A stretch of 64,000 nt of DNA from Merluccius polli (Eukaryota; Chordata; Actinopteri; Gadiformes; Merlucciidae): positions 253,001-317,000 of the forward strand of contig JAOPHQ010001990.1 in assembly GCA_030340625.1 (NCBI GenBank), given 5' to 3'. Position 1 is the first letter of the stretch. The number at the start of each line of letters is the position of its first letter. Of this stretch, positions 33,525-43,539 are shown one piece after another. The translations under genes were made by a program, and so were the position numbers. Under the pieces are notes generated by a model. The model was not told the origin of the DNA and did not search any database. It saw nothing but the letters and a program-made list of their open reading frames with translations.

Positions 33525-33866
33525 TGTCACGTCGCGTCCTGCTACACGGTCCAACACCTCCATCTAGTGGACGCTTGTCGCTACTAACCGTTAATTTCCC
33601 ACACACACCTGTTCCCAATTGCTAATCACCTTGTTCCCTATTTAAGCAGGGGATTGTCAAGCGGCCGGCGCCAGTTCGTTGTTTCCCTAACCTACTAGTA
33701 ATTCCCAGCCTGACTACCCGCCTGTTCCAGTATCCTGTTGCCGACCCCTGCCTGCCTGACGACCCGCCTGTTCCAGCCCCCTGTTGCCGACCCCTGCCTG
33801 CCTGACTACCCGCCTGCTCCAGTCCCCTGTGTCCAGCATTTGGGTCCCCTCGTCTGTTCCTTGACA
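33525..33866 (+). mobile_element. 5' LTR of element A (342 bp)
   Basis: Starts TGTCACGTCGCG and ends TTCCTTGACA. A TATA-like TATTTAAG lies at 33639-33646. Contains about three 46-bp tandem units rich in cctgcctgcctg (33740-33826). It lacks the 34-bp repeat array and the AATAAA-bearing segment found in the 3' LTR. Confidence 0.95.
33639..33679 (+). promoter_or_regulatory. Element A promoter: TATA-like box and predicted transcription start/R start
   Basis: TATTTAAG starts at 33639. The 10-nt gccagttcgt at 33670-33679 is exactly complementary to the primer site at 33869-33878, and complementarity stops precisely at G33670, 31 bp below the TATA start. In Tf1-type self-priming the first bases of the RNA anneal to the primer site, so G33670 is the inferred RNA start. 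Confidence 0.75.
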
Positions 33867-33868
33867 GT

Positions 33869-33878
33869 ACGAACTGGC
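33869..33878 (+). other. Self-primer binding site of element A
   Basis: acgaactggc begins two bases after the LTR end and is the reverse complement of 33670-33679. No TGG-initial tRNA-type site occurs at the normal place. Confidence 0.75.
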
Positions 33879-33882
33879 CAAG

Positions 33883-34821
33883 ATGGACCCAGCGGACGCA
33901 GAGGCTTTCCGCCAGGTCTTGTCCCGTCAGGGGGATCTCCTGACGCAACACGATCGGACTCTGCAGGAGATTACTTCTAGCCTTCAAGATTTAACTCTTT
34001 CGATTCACTCCCGGCGTCCCGTCTCTCCGACACCACCTTCATTACCTGCATCCCGTGAACCGTTCATTCCGGCCCCGGAACGCTACGAGGGGGACCTGGG
34101 AACCTGTCGGTCCTTCCTTCTACAGTGCTCCCTGGTTTTCGAGCTTCAGCCCCAGACTTACCCCACCGATAAGTCACGGATCGCTTACCTGATCGGCTCC
34201 CTGCGAGGGGAGGCTCTCGCGTGGGCGGCGGCCGTATGGGAACGTGGTTCCGCGGCTTCGTGCAGCTACTCCGCCTTCACCGAAGAGATGCGGAGGGTTT
34301 TTGATCATCCGGTTCGGGGAAGAGAGGCTTCCCAGCGTCTTCTGCGCCTTCGCCAGGGATCCCGCAGTGTCGCTTCCTTCGCGGTGGAGTTCCGCACCCT
34401 TGCTGCTGAGAGCGGCTGGAACGAGGAGGCTCTACAGGGGGTTTTCCTGGGTGCGCTCTCTGACGAGGTGAAGGACCAGTTGACTTCTCGGGAGGAGGAG
34501 TTGGGTCTGGATCAGTTGATCGCTCTCTCCATTAGAATGGACAATCGACTGCGGGAGCGCCGCAGAGAGAGAGGCTCACGTTCGGTAGCCACGCCCTCGT
34601 TCGAGTCAGCGGCAACGCCTCGGTCCTCCCCTTCGTTCTCCGCTTCATCTCGCCGTGAGCGGGGTCTCTCTCCTGAGCCCATGCAGATCGGACGTACACA
34701 GCTTTCCTCTGAGGAGAGGGAACGCCGCATACGCTCCGGAGCCTGTCTTTACTGTGGCCTGTCAGGCCATCTCCGGGCTGGCTGCCCCGCTCTCTCGGGA
34801 AAAGATCGGGCTCGCCAGTAA
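33883..34821 (+). CDS. gag: Gag polyprotein of element A
   Basis: 312 aa, starting MDPADAEAFRQVL just 4 bp after the primer site. The N-terminus is a short coiled part. Residues about 60-180 form the Retrotrans_gag capsid region (RSFLLQCSLVFELQPQTYPT, GEALAWAAAVWE). Near the end is a single CCHC knuckle, CLYCGLSGHLRAGC (residues about 287-300). Gag forms the particle and binds the RNA. The frame is intact. The stop at 34819-34821 lies beyond a slippery heptamer that would lead ribosomes into pol. Related to the Gag type from which mammalian sushi-derived genes arose; here it sits in a full LTR element, so it is not domesticated. Confidence 0.92.
   Translation: MDPADAEAFRQVLSRQGDLLTQHDRTLQEITSSLQDLTLSIHSRRPVSPTPPSLPASREPFIPAPERYEGDLGTCRSFLLQCSLVFELQPQTYPTDKSRIAYLIGSLRGEALAWAAAVWERGSAASCSYSAFTEEMRRVFDHPVRGREASQRLLRLRQGSRSVASFAVEFRTLAAESGWNEEALQGVFLGALSDEVKDQLTSREEELGLDQLIALSIRMDNRLRERRRERGSRSVATPSFESAATPRSSPSFSASSRRERGLSPEPMQIGRTQLSSEERERRIRSGACLYCGLSGHLRAGCPALSGKDRARQ
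34797..34803 (+). promoter_or_regulatory. Candidate -1 frameshift heptamer G GGA AAA
   Basis: In gag phase the bases read ...TCG GGA AAA GAT.., the canonical X XXY YYZ layout. The pol frame is the -1 frame and is open across this site through to the protease. Frameshifting would join Gag to Pol. Whether a downstream stem or pseudoknot exists was not computed. Confidence 0.6.
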
Positions 34822-37800
34822 TCCGGGGAATCCTGGCGAGCCGCTCCCGTAACCCCTCGGGGTCCCGTCCCCTCCTGGAGGCCGTTCTCCTGTGGCAGGA
34901 TCAGACACTACCGCTCTCTATCCTCCTGGACTCCGGAGCGGATGAAAGTTTTATTGATCGGGAGCTGGTTTTTCGTTTTGGGATTGACACTGTTCCTCTG
35001 GATCCTCCTATCGAGACCCAGGCTCTGGACGGGAGGACCCTCACGCGGGTGGAGCGCCGCACCGTTCCGGTCAAACTGCTTGTTTCGGGGAATCATCATG
35101 AGTCCATCTCGCTTCTAGTTATCACCAGTCCTTTCTCTCCGGTGGTTCTGGGTTACCCCTGGCTCAAGACACACAATCCCCAGATGGATTGGGGAACCGG
35201 TTGAGTGGTGTCCTGGAGTACACACTGTCTTTCCCATTGTTTGCGGTCCGCCCAGTCACCTCGGGCGCCGGAGCTCGCGTCCGCCGCCGTCCCTCCTGAC
35301 CTGTCCTCCGTTCCGGAGGAGTACCACGACCTTGGGGAGGTGTTCAGTAAGTCCCGCGCCTTGTCCCTGCCCCCCCACCGTCCGTATGACTGCGCCATCG
35401 ACCTCCTTTCTGGAGCTCCTCTTCCGGGGAGTCGTCTATTCAATCTCTCCCGGCCCGAGCGGGAGTCCATGGAGGAGTATATCGGGGAGTCCCTCTCCGC
35501 TGGGATCATCCGCCCTTCCTCTTCGCCGGTGGGAGCGGGGTTCTTCTTTGTTGGGAAGAAGGACGGTTCGCTTCGTCCCTGCATTGACTACCGGGGGCTG
35601 AACACTATCACCGTGAAGAACAGGTATCCTTTGCCTCTGATTAGTTCTGCCTTCGTTCCCCTCCACGGAGCCGTGGTCTTTTCTAAGCTCGATCTGCGCA
35701 ACGCATACCACTTGGTCCGCATCCGGGAGGGGGATGAGTGGAAGACCGCGTTCAACACGCCTTTGGGTCATTTTGAATATTTGGTTATGCCTTTCGGACT
35801 CACAAACGCCCCCGCTGTCTTCCAGTCTCTGGTAAACGATGTCCTCCGGGACATGTTGAACCGCTCTGTATTTGTGTATATTGATGACATTCTGATCTTC
35901 TCTAGATCCGTGGAGGAGCACAGGGTTCACGTCCGGCAGGTGCTTCAGCGGTTGCTGGAGAATCGTCTTTACGTCAAGGCGGAGAAGTGCGACTTCCACG
36001 TCTCATCCGTCTCATTCCTGGGCTACATCATCGGTCAGGGCCAGATCAGGATGGATCCTTCCAAGGTTTCAGCGGTGGCCGAGTGGACCTCCCCTTCGAC
36101 CCGCAAGAGGCTGCAGCAGTTCCTGGGCTTTGCAAATTTTTATAGACGGTTCATTCGGGGCTACAGTCAGGTCGCGGCACCTCTCACAGCGCTGACCTCT
36201 ACCAAGAGCCCATTCTCATGGACGCCTGAGGCGGAGGCCGCATTCCAGGGCCTCAAGAGACGCTTCGTTTCCGCTCCCATCCTCGTCCAGCCCGATCCCG
36301 CCCTTCAGTTCGTGGTGGAGGCCGACGCTTCGGACACTGGAGTGGGCGCGGTCCTCTCCCAGCGTTCTCCCTCCGACCACAAGCTCCACCCCTGTGCCTT
36401 TTTCTCCCGCCGGTTGTCCCCGCCGGAGAGGAATTATGATGTCGGCAACCGCGAGCTCTTGGCCGTCAAGCTTGCATTGGAGGAGTGGCGGCATTGGCTG
36501 GAGGGCGCAGCCCTTCCTTTTATTGTCTGGACTGACCACCGCAACCTGGCATACATTCAGGCAGCCAGGAGACTGAATTCGCGACAGGCTAGGTGGGCCT
36601 TATTCTTCGGGAGATTTGATTTTTCATTGACCTACCGTCCCGGTTCCCAGAACGGCAAGCCGGATGCCTTGTCCCGCCTGTACTCCCCCGAGGACCCGAG
36701 TACTGAGCCCACGACCATCCTGCCTTCCGCTTGTCGGATCGCCACGCTCACCTGGGAGGTTGAGTCTGCGGTGCGCCTTGCACAGGGGCAGCAGCCGGAT
36801 CCTGGTTCTGGTCCCCCGAATCGGTTGTTCGTCCCGGACAAGGTACGATCCAGAGTGCTGCTCTGGGGCCATTCCTCCAAGCTCACCTGTCACCCTGGAA
36901 TCACGCGCACCCTGGATTTCATCCGCCGGCGATTCTGGTGGCCTTCCATGGATGCGGACGTCCGTGCTTTCGTTGCGGCGTGTGCTACCTGCGCCCGGAA
37001 TAAGACCTCGACTCGTCCTCATTCCGGTCTGCTTCGGCCTCTGCCCATCCCTAACCGACCGTGGTCGCACATCGCCCTGGACTTCGTCACCGGCCTGCCC
37101 ACGTCCGGTGGCAACACCACCATCCTCACGGTGATCGATCGGTTCTCCAAGGCTGCACACTTCGTCGCTCTTCCCAACCTCCCCTCCTCGAGTGAGACGG
37201 CGGATCTCCTGGTCAGGCACGTGTTTCGTCTCCATGGCATCCCTGTGGACATCGTTTCCGACAGGGGCCCCCAGTTCACCTCTCAGGTGTGGCGTGCATT
37301 CTGTGCGGTTTTAGGGGCCACGCCCAGCCTGTCCTCCGGGTTCCACCCCCAGTCCAATGGACAATCGGAGCGGGCCAACCAGGAGATGGAGGCCGCACTC
37401 CGTTGTGTTACCAACCGCCCTTGTTTCCCGAGTTGGAGGAGGAGATCTCTGTCCCGTCTGTCCAGGCTCATATGCGCAGGTGCCGGCGCACTTGGAAGCG
37501 CACACGCACCGCACTGCTCCGCGCATCCTCCCGCTCCCAACTGCAAGCCAATAGGCGCCGTCTGCCTGCCCCCCAGTATGCTCCCGGACAGTCGGTGTGG
37601 CTTCGGGCGAAGGATCTTCCCTTGAAGGGAATCTCCCCTAAGATCTCTCCCCGGTTCATCGGTCCTTTCGAAGTGGAGTCTGTCATCAACCCCTGTGCCG
37701 TTCGTCTCCGACTCCCTCCATCTCTCCGTGTCCATCCGACCTTCCATGTCTCCCAGCTCAAGCCTGTCTCCACCAGCCCGTTGTCTCCACCCGCTCCGCC

Positions 37801-38119
37801 TCCACCTCCACCCAGGGTCATCGACAACCATCCGGCGTGGACAGTCCGCCGACTCCTGGAGGTACGTCGCCGTGGCCGGGGTCGCCAGTATCTTGTCGAC
37901 TGGGAGGGGTACGGGCCCGAGGAGCGCTCCTGGGTTCCCCGGAGGAGTATCCTGGATGCCTCGCTGGTTCGGGATTTCCATCGGGACCATCCGTCGGCTG
38001 TGGGTCGTCCGCCGGCTGTGGGCCGTCCGCCGGCTGTGGGTCGTCCGCCGAGAGGCGTCCCTAGAGGGGGGGGTACTGTCACGTCGCGTCCTGCTACACG
38101 GTCCAACACCTCCATCTAG
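34800..38119 (+). pseudogene. pol: Pol of element A: protease, RT, RNase H, integrase, chromodomain; broken
   Basis: Protease: ILLDSGADESFID (from 34920) to LGYPWL. An in-frame TGA at 35202-35204 interrupts the link to RT, probably a CpG-type change. RT follows, with IDYRGLN, YLVMPFGLTNAPAVFQ and YIDDILIF (near 35877); then RNase H (EADASDTGVGAVLSQ, 36318 on; YDVGNRELLAV), the integrase zinc domain (HSSKLTCHPG..CATCARNKT) and the DDE core (LDFVTGLP, VSDRGPQFTS, SNGQSERANQ). After this Glu motif about 35 codons present in element B are absent and the frame changes (near 37415). The remaining frame (to 38119) encodes the integrase C-terminus and a chromodomain (YLVDWEGYGPEERSWVP). The protein cannot be made whole, although most catalytic residues survive. 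Confidence 0.92.
38062..38073 (+). other. Polypurine tract of element A
   Basis: agagggggggg immediately upstream of the 3' LTR (three bases, tac, before TGTCACG), the expected plus-strand primer. Confidence 0.85.
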
Positions 38120-38895
38120 TGGACGCTTGTCGCTACTAACCGTTAATTTCCCACACACACCTGTTCCCAATTGCTAATCACCTTGTTCCCTATTTAAGCA
38201 GGGGATTGTCAAGCGGCCGGCGCCAGTTCGTTGTTTCCCTAACCTACTAGTAATTCCCAGCCTGACTACCCGCCTGTTCCAGTATCCTTTTGCCGACCCC
38301 TGCCTGCCTGACGACCCGCCTGTTCCAGCCCCCTGTTGCCGACCCCTGCCTGCCTGACTACCCGCCTGCTCCAGTCCCCTGTTGCCGACCCCTGCCTGCC
38401 TGACGACCCGCCTGTTCCAGCCCCCTGTTTCCGACCCCTGCCTGCTTGACTACCCGCCTGCTCCAGTCCCCTGTTGCCGACCCCTGCCTGTCTGACTACC
38501 CCGCTGGTTCCTGATCCCCGCCTGTCTGACTACCCCGCTGGTTCCTGATCCCCGCCTGTCTGACTACCCCGCTGGTTCCTGATCCCCGCCTGTCTGACTA
38601 CCCCGCTGGTTCCTGATCCCCGCCTGTCTGACTACCCCGCTGGTTCCTGATCCCCGCCTGTCTGACTACCCCGCTGGTTCCTGATCCCTGCCTGTCTGAC
38701 TACCCCGCTGGTTCCTGATCCCCGCTTGTCTGACTACCCCGCTGGTTCCTGATCCCCGCCTGTCTGACTACCCCGCTGGCTCCTGATCCCTGCTTGTCTG
38801 ACTACTCGCCTGTCTACGGAATAAAACCCTTTTCTTTTATTCCGTCTCCGTCTCCCTGTGTCCAGCATTTGGGTCCCCTCGTCTGTTCCTTGACA
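38077..38895 (+). mobile_element. 3' LTR of element A (819 bp) with expanded minisatellites
   Basis: Same start and end as the 5' LTR. Internally it carries about four 46-bp units (38289-38480), nine 34-bp units (38494-38799) and then ggaataaaaccc, an AATAAA signal. The 5' LTR has fewer 46-bp units, no 34-bp units and no AATAAA. Confidence 0.95.
38494..38799 (+). repeat. 34-bp tandem array in the 3' LTR
   Basis: Exactly nine steps of 34 bp between successive gactaccccgctgg words (38494 to 38800), with few substitutions. Confidence 0.95.
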
Positions 38896-38900
38896 TGGTT

Positions 38901-40425
38901 AGGTCCATGTAATTGTAGTTGTAGTAATAGTTGTAATAGTAGAATTTGTGGAGTGCCAGTCAAAGAAGAGATGTTAAACAGTAGTTAAACAATCCACACC
39001 AGGCAATATACGTATATTGTCACTTTGTATATTTTACTAGCTGTTCATATTAACTTTGATTGTATGTTTGACGACTGGATTGTTTAATTTCAAATATTAA
39101 AATATTTTTGGTTTACATGAGTGATTGTGTAGATGAAACACCAGATTATGTTGAAAATCAAGCATTTTTCAAGGAGTATATTTGAATTCAAGCATAGTCC
39201 TAACCTTGAAAACATAACAGTTAAAATTAAGCATTTTCCAAACTTTCAAGACTTTGTACGAACCCTGTTTATAGCAATAGTTCTATTGTAAGAGCTGTTT
39301 TTTTGTTTGGTTGTTTTTTTGCTGTTTTTTAAAGAAAGAGTGTTTGTAAGAAACTCGAACACCACTTACTGACGTACTTTTTCAGAACCTCCAAGAGTCT
39401 GCTGTTAGGGGGCACCACAAATGACCACATATGATTCAACTTAACCTGTGCCTTCTGTTGTTGAGGGCTTTGGCCCTCTGATCCTCTTCCAACTTGTTCT
39501 CCACATGAAGCTTCAACTCCCATTTGACATGTTCATAATATCGGTTGCAGACTCCTATCAACATAAAAAGCCACTTTTGTTTTATAAACTGACTTTAATA
39601 TATTGCATGTCAATAAATATGAAAGGGATAGTTCACCCAAATTGCATAATTATTAATTATATAACAGGTGCTTCCCACCCTGCAAAATAATTAGTCTGAT
39701 TGGTCTGCTCATGATTAATTTGCTCTGGCAGATTGGTATGGCCCCTCTCCCATACAAACGGATTTCCACCTGGCCAGTTTTTGGCCGGGCCAATCACAAC
39801 TGTTTATCTAATATGGGGCAGGTTTGATATGATGACTGACAACCAAGATGGCTGAACGGTCTGTTTGTGCAGATCAGGGAAGTGACCAAACTCATTTAAA
39901 ATTCAAATGTGTTGCTCTGATTGGTTGTAGGTCTATCCAATTGTGTCAGAGGCATTTTGGTCTGCACCCGTTGATAATGCCCCTTGGAAATCGAAAGTGA
40001 ACTTAGAGGTTCCAGACTAATATGCATTTGCGAATTGGTCTGGCGATGCCAGGCTAGTGTACTCTTACAACATTTAATAAAGCAATTTTAAGGCTATACA
40101 TATAAACATTTTTATGAGTTGCTCAAAACTAATTTAAGAAAAGTGAACCCACTACTTATCAAAGAAGCATCAAACTCATCGCCATCCATTATTGCCTGTG
40201 AAATGGCTTTGGTCACCGAATGATTGTGCTCCGAGGCAAACCTGCAGGTTGCATATTAAGAATAGCACTGATCAGACAACATAATGAATGACTTGAACTG
40301 AAAGCTACTTTTTATCCACTCTTTATCAGGTCTTTATGAATGAATATAGTATATAGTATAGTTTTACTTCTTCAGACCAGTCCTCACCTTGGAACTATTT
40401 TGATTGTTGAAGAACACCAGTATTA
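38901..40425. other. Non-coding; possible DNA-element remnants
   Basis: Holds gggatagttcacccaaa (39627), a word common in short fish DNA elements, and a segment (about 39690-40065) ending ggtctggcgatgccaggctag that resembles the terminus of a fish DNA element. No coding exon is recognised. The 3' untranslated part of the gene below probably begins at 40425. Confidence 0.4.
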
Positions 40426-40475
40426 CTACACACTGGAGCCTGTTTGCATATCACGCCACCGCATAAGCCGTTGAG

Positions 40476-43165
40476 TATGGAGTCAGAATAGTGTCATCAT
40501 TCAAACCTGAAAAAAAAGGTTTCAAAGGCTTGTAAGTCTGTGTTTGAAAACTCAACACCTTGTAAAAAAGGTTTTGCACCACTGAAAAAAGAGATTATAG
40601 CCTGAAAAAAAAAAAGTCAAACATCTGCAAACATGATTTTGTGTTCTATTTTATCTTCTTCATCATTTTAACCAACACATTTTCAAAGCTAAAATGTTTT
40701 CACAAACACATTTTCAAAGTTTAAAAATGTTCACCAGCGCATTTGCAGAGTTTCAAATCTGACACTGTTCTAACAGTGTATTACTTTGTTTCCCGGTTTC
40801 GAAACCTTGTAAATGGGATTCTGCAAACAGCTGTTCAAACATTGAGAAATACGTTTTGAAAGGTTGAATATCTATTTTTAAAAACTTGTAAAGGTGTAAA
40901 TTTACACCATTGCAATGTATTTTTTCAGAACTTAATTTTCAGCACTGACTTTTCAGAGATTTGACCACACGGGCGCAAGCTTGCGAGTCACGTGATTATT
41001 GACACTGTTCTGACGCCGTTCGTTTTGAAACTCCTTTAGCTCAAAGCTCTGAAAACGTGGTTCTGAAAAAAAGGAAAAAAAAACCTTCTTGGGGGCGGGA
41101 CCATCTTGCTCTAAACCTATTGGTTGCTCTCTGCTGAGGCACAGTCCAATCACATGCGCCGTTGACCGGGCTGTGCGGGATTGACAGTGCTCTGCCGATG
41201 ACAAGAATAACAAGCGACTTGCGTGGTTGATTTTGTTGTCTATTTTCTGGAACCATGGCTGGTAGACAGGCGAGCAATTTTATTCTGTATTGTTTGCGTT
41301 CTAACCACCCGCGAGCCTCCTGCGGCTCGCCAAGCTGTAATTTGCAACACGTTCTCATCCCAACTCGTAATATACCGACGGTTTGTCACGCCCCTAGACG
41401 TGATACTGACGCAAAATGTACCCTCCCGCGTCTGTGTGAAACGATCTGTGTGAAACAATCTCATAAACCCGTTCGCGGTGGTAAGAGACGAGCAGAGTCT
41501 ACAGCGTCCGCTCGCAGAACAGAGTCTACAGCGTCCGCAGTCTACTGTGAAACAATTCACTCCATAAAGGATTATGGTTAGGGTTATGGTTAGCGTAATC
41601 TATCACCGTGACCGGGTTATTATTGGAGTGAATGGACGCTGTAGACTAATTTGTGGCTCGCATGGCATAAATAATAGTCATACTTTGCGGTCACGTGACT
41701 ACCATGGATACCTGGAGGGCAACAAACGCTGGCAAAATGGCGACGAACAACGGCCAACCAGGGGAATTGCAGCCTTGCAGATTTCCGATACTTAAATAAA
41801 TCAACTATTTAGACCATTTGTCACAAAATGTTAAAATTAGATATGAAGAGAAGATAAACATACTCGGAACTTGTGATCCATACACAGCACCCGCTGATGT
41901 AGGTTATTCATTGCTTTGAAGCTGGCAAAGACTCTACCAGATCGTGAAACAATCTGGGGGTTCTCATAAACCCGTTCGCGGTGGTAAGAGACCAGCAGAG
42001 TCTACAGAGTCCATTCACTCCAATAATACCCCGGTCACGGTGATAGATTACGCTAACCATAACCCTAAACATAACCCTTTATGGAGTGAATTGTTTCACA
42101 GTAGACTGCGGACGCTGTAGACTCTGCTCTGCGAGCGGACGCTGTAGACTCTGCTCGTCTCTTACCACCGCGAACGGGTTTATGAGATTGTTTCACACAG
42201 ATCGTTTCACACAGACGCGGGAGTGTACATTTTGCGTCAGTATCACGTCTAGGGGCGTGACAAACCGTCGGTATATTACGAGTTGCGATGAGAACGTGTT
42301 GCAAATGACAGCTTGGCGAGCCGCAGGAGGCTCGCGGGTGGTTAGAACGCAAACAATACAGAATAAAATTGCTCGCCTGTCTACCAGCCATGGTTCCAGA
42401 AAATAGACAACAAAATCAACCACGCAAGTCGCTTGTTAGTCATCGGCAGAGCACTGTCAATCCCGCACAGCCCGGTCAACGGCGCATGTGATTGGACTGT
42501 GCCTCAGCAGAGAGCAACCAATAGGTTTAGAGCAAGATGGTCCCGCCCCCAGGAAGGTTTTTTTTTCCTTTTTTTCAGAACCACGTTTTCAGAGCTTTGA
42601 GCTAAAGGAGTTTCAAAACGAACGGCGTCAGAACAGTGTCAATAATCACGTGACTCGCAAGCTTGCGCCCGTGTGGTCAAATCTCTGAAAAGTCAGTGCT
42701 GAAAATTAAGTTCTGAAAAAATACATTGCAATGGTGTAAATTTACACCTTTACAAGTTTTTAAAAATAGATATTCAACCTTTCAAAACGTATTTCTCAAT
42801 GTTTGAACAGCTGTTTGCAGAATCCCATTTACAAGGTTTCAAAACCGGGAAACAAAGTAATACACTGTTAGAACAGTGTCAGATTTGAAACTCTGCAAAT
42901 GCGCTGGTGAACATTTTTAAACTTTGAAAATGTGTTTGTGAAAACATTTTAGCTTTGAAAATGTGTTGGTTAAAATGATGAAGAAGATAAAATAGAACAC
43001 AAAATCATGTTTGCAGATGTTTGACTTTTTTTTTTTCAGGCTATAATCTCTTTTTTCAGTGGTGCAAAACCTTTTTTACAAGGTGTTGAGTTTTCAAACA
43101 CAGACTTACAAGCCTTTGAAACCTTTTTTTTCAGGTTTGAATGATGACACTATTCTGACTCCATA
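40476..43165. mobile_element. Long-arm palindromic (foldback) DNA element, 2690 bp
   Basis: Starts tatggagtcagaatagtgtc and ends with its reverse complement, flanked by gttgag (40470-40475 and 43166-43171). The left arm 40476-41646 and right arm 42000-43165 (about 1.17 kb each) are near-identical inverse copies; the spacer is 41647-41999. The mirrored frames of the arms (such as 41255-41581 and 42065-42391) are not genes. Each arm includes the repeat also found at 8044-8385. A 6-bp duplication would fit Dada-like elements, among others, but no transposase is present and the superfamily is unproven. Confidence 0.9.
41647..41999 (+). pseudogene. Single-copy spacer of the palindrome with a possible captured coding fragment
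   Basis: The only non-palindromic part. An ATG in fair context (41737, aaaATGGCG) opens MATNNGQPGELQPC, meets a stop after about 20 codons, then continues in the same frame as INYLDHLSQNVKIRYEEKIN and LGTCDPYTAPAD. The latter reminds me of the N-terminal region of large fish proteins with YqaJ-type nuclease domains, often transposon-borne, but this is memory, not a search. It could be the remnant of the gene of the autonomous parent or a captured exon. Confidence 0.35.
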
Positions 43166-43307
43166 GTTGAGAGGCTCCAGGCTCTGAAAGTACAGTATAT
43201 GGTGTATTCTGCTGTGGATATTCAGTCGATCCCGTTTGCTGCTGTTGTCCCTCCAAGCCAGGGCTGGCCTGGAGATCTCCAACCACAGGACTTGCTGCCT
43301 GAGGTCC

Positions 43308-43539
43308 CTGCAACCATATCACTACTGGTCAATAATTCATACTAGCTTATGTCCAAAAATCTGAAATAACCCTTTAAATATCAATTCATATGCTATATAT
43401 AATAATATTATATTATATAATAAAGGATGATAAATGTATAGGTAAAGAAAAATAAACTAATAAATGCAGAGAAAAAGGCATTGTAAAGAGATACATCTGT
43501 ATGTCTGTCAAGCACTTCTAGCCAACAATGACAACTTAC
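43308..43539 (-). other. Intron between the two candidate exons
   Basis: Begins GTAAGT after the upstream exon (donor at 43539) and ends in gttgcag (AG at 43309-43308). 232 bp, AT-rich, with a ctatatataataatatta patch. Confidence 0.6.

Larger units (their letters stand above)
33525..38895 (+). mobile_element. Ty3 chromovirus (sushi/Tf1-like) LTR retrotransposon A, full length
   Basis: 5371 bp, flanked by the 5-bp duplication tggtt (33520-33524, 38896-38900). Order: LTR, self-primer site, gag, protease-RT-RNase H-integrase-chromodomain, polypurine tract, LTR. The LTRs differ in length (342 versus 819 bp) through a tandem-repeat difference, but their shared left 200 bp differ at only one site seen by eye. 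Pol is broken by a stop (35202) and a deletion (near 37415). A recent insertion that can move only in trans, if at all. Confidence 0.95.
40426..43307 (-). pseudogene. Last coding exon of an unrecognised gene, split by the palindromic element
   Basis: On the minus strand the acceptor ...gatatggttgcag precedes the exon at 43307. Coding runs from GPQAASPVVGDLQASPG to NTPYTVLSEPGASQ, then meets the palindrome. Beyond the element it resumes at 40469 and ends in TAG (40426-40428) followed by TAA. Counting one copy of the 6-bp duplication, the two parts total 186 nt, exactly 62 codons including the stop, and the phase matches the upstream exon (43540-43698). Gln-rich, with no domain recognised. In the present allele reading into the element adds about 11 residues and then a stop, so the product may still be made with an altered C-terminus. 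Confidence 0.6.

Noticed and set aside
35153..38170. Long minus-strand frames across element A pol (for example 35436-35999, 36624-37235, 37283-38170)
   Set aside because: They are antisense shadows of a GC-rich pol gene with no retroviral or other motif.
41255..42406. Four open frames of 106-108 aa on both strands in the palindrome
   Set aside because: They are the same sequence read in mirrored arms, with Arg/Ser/Thr-rich translations of repeats. No domain, and strand symmetry explains them.
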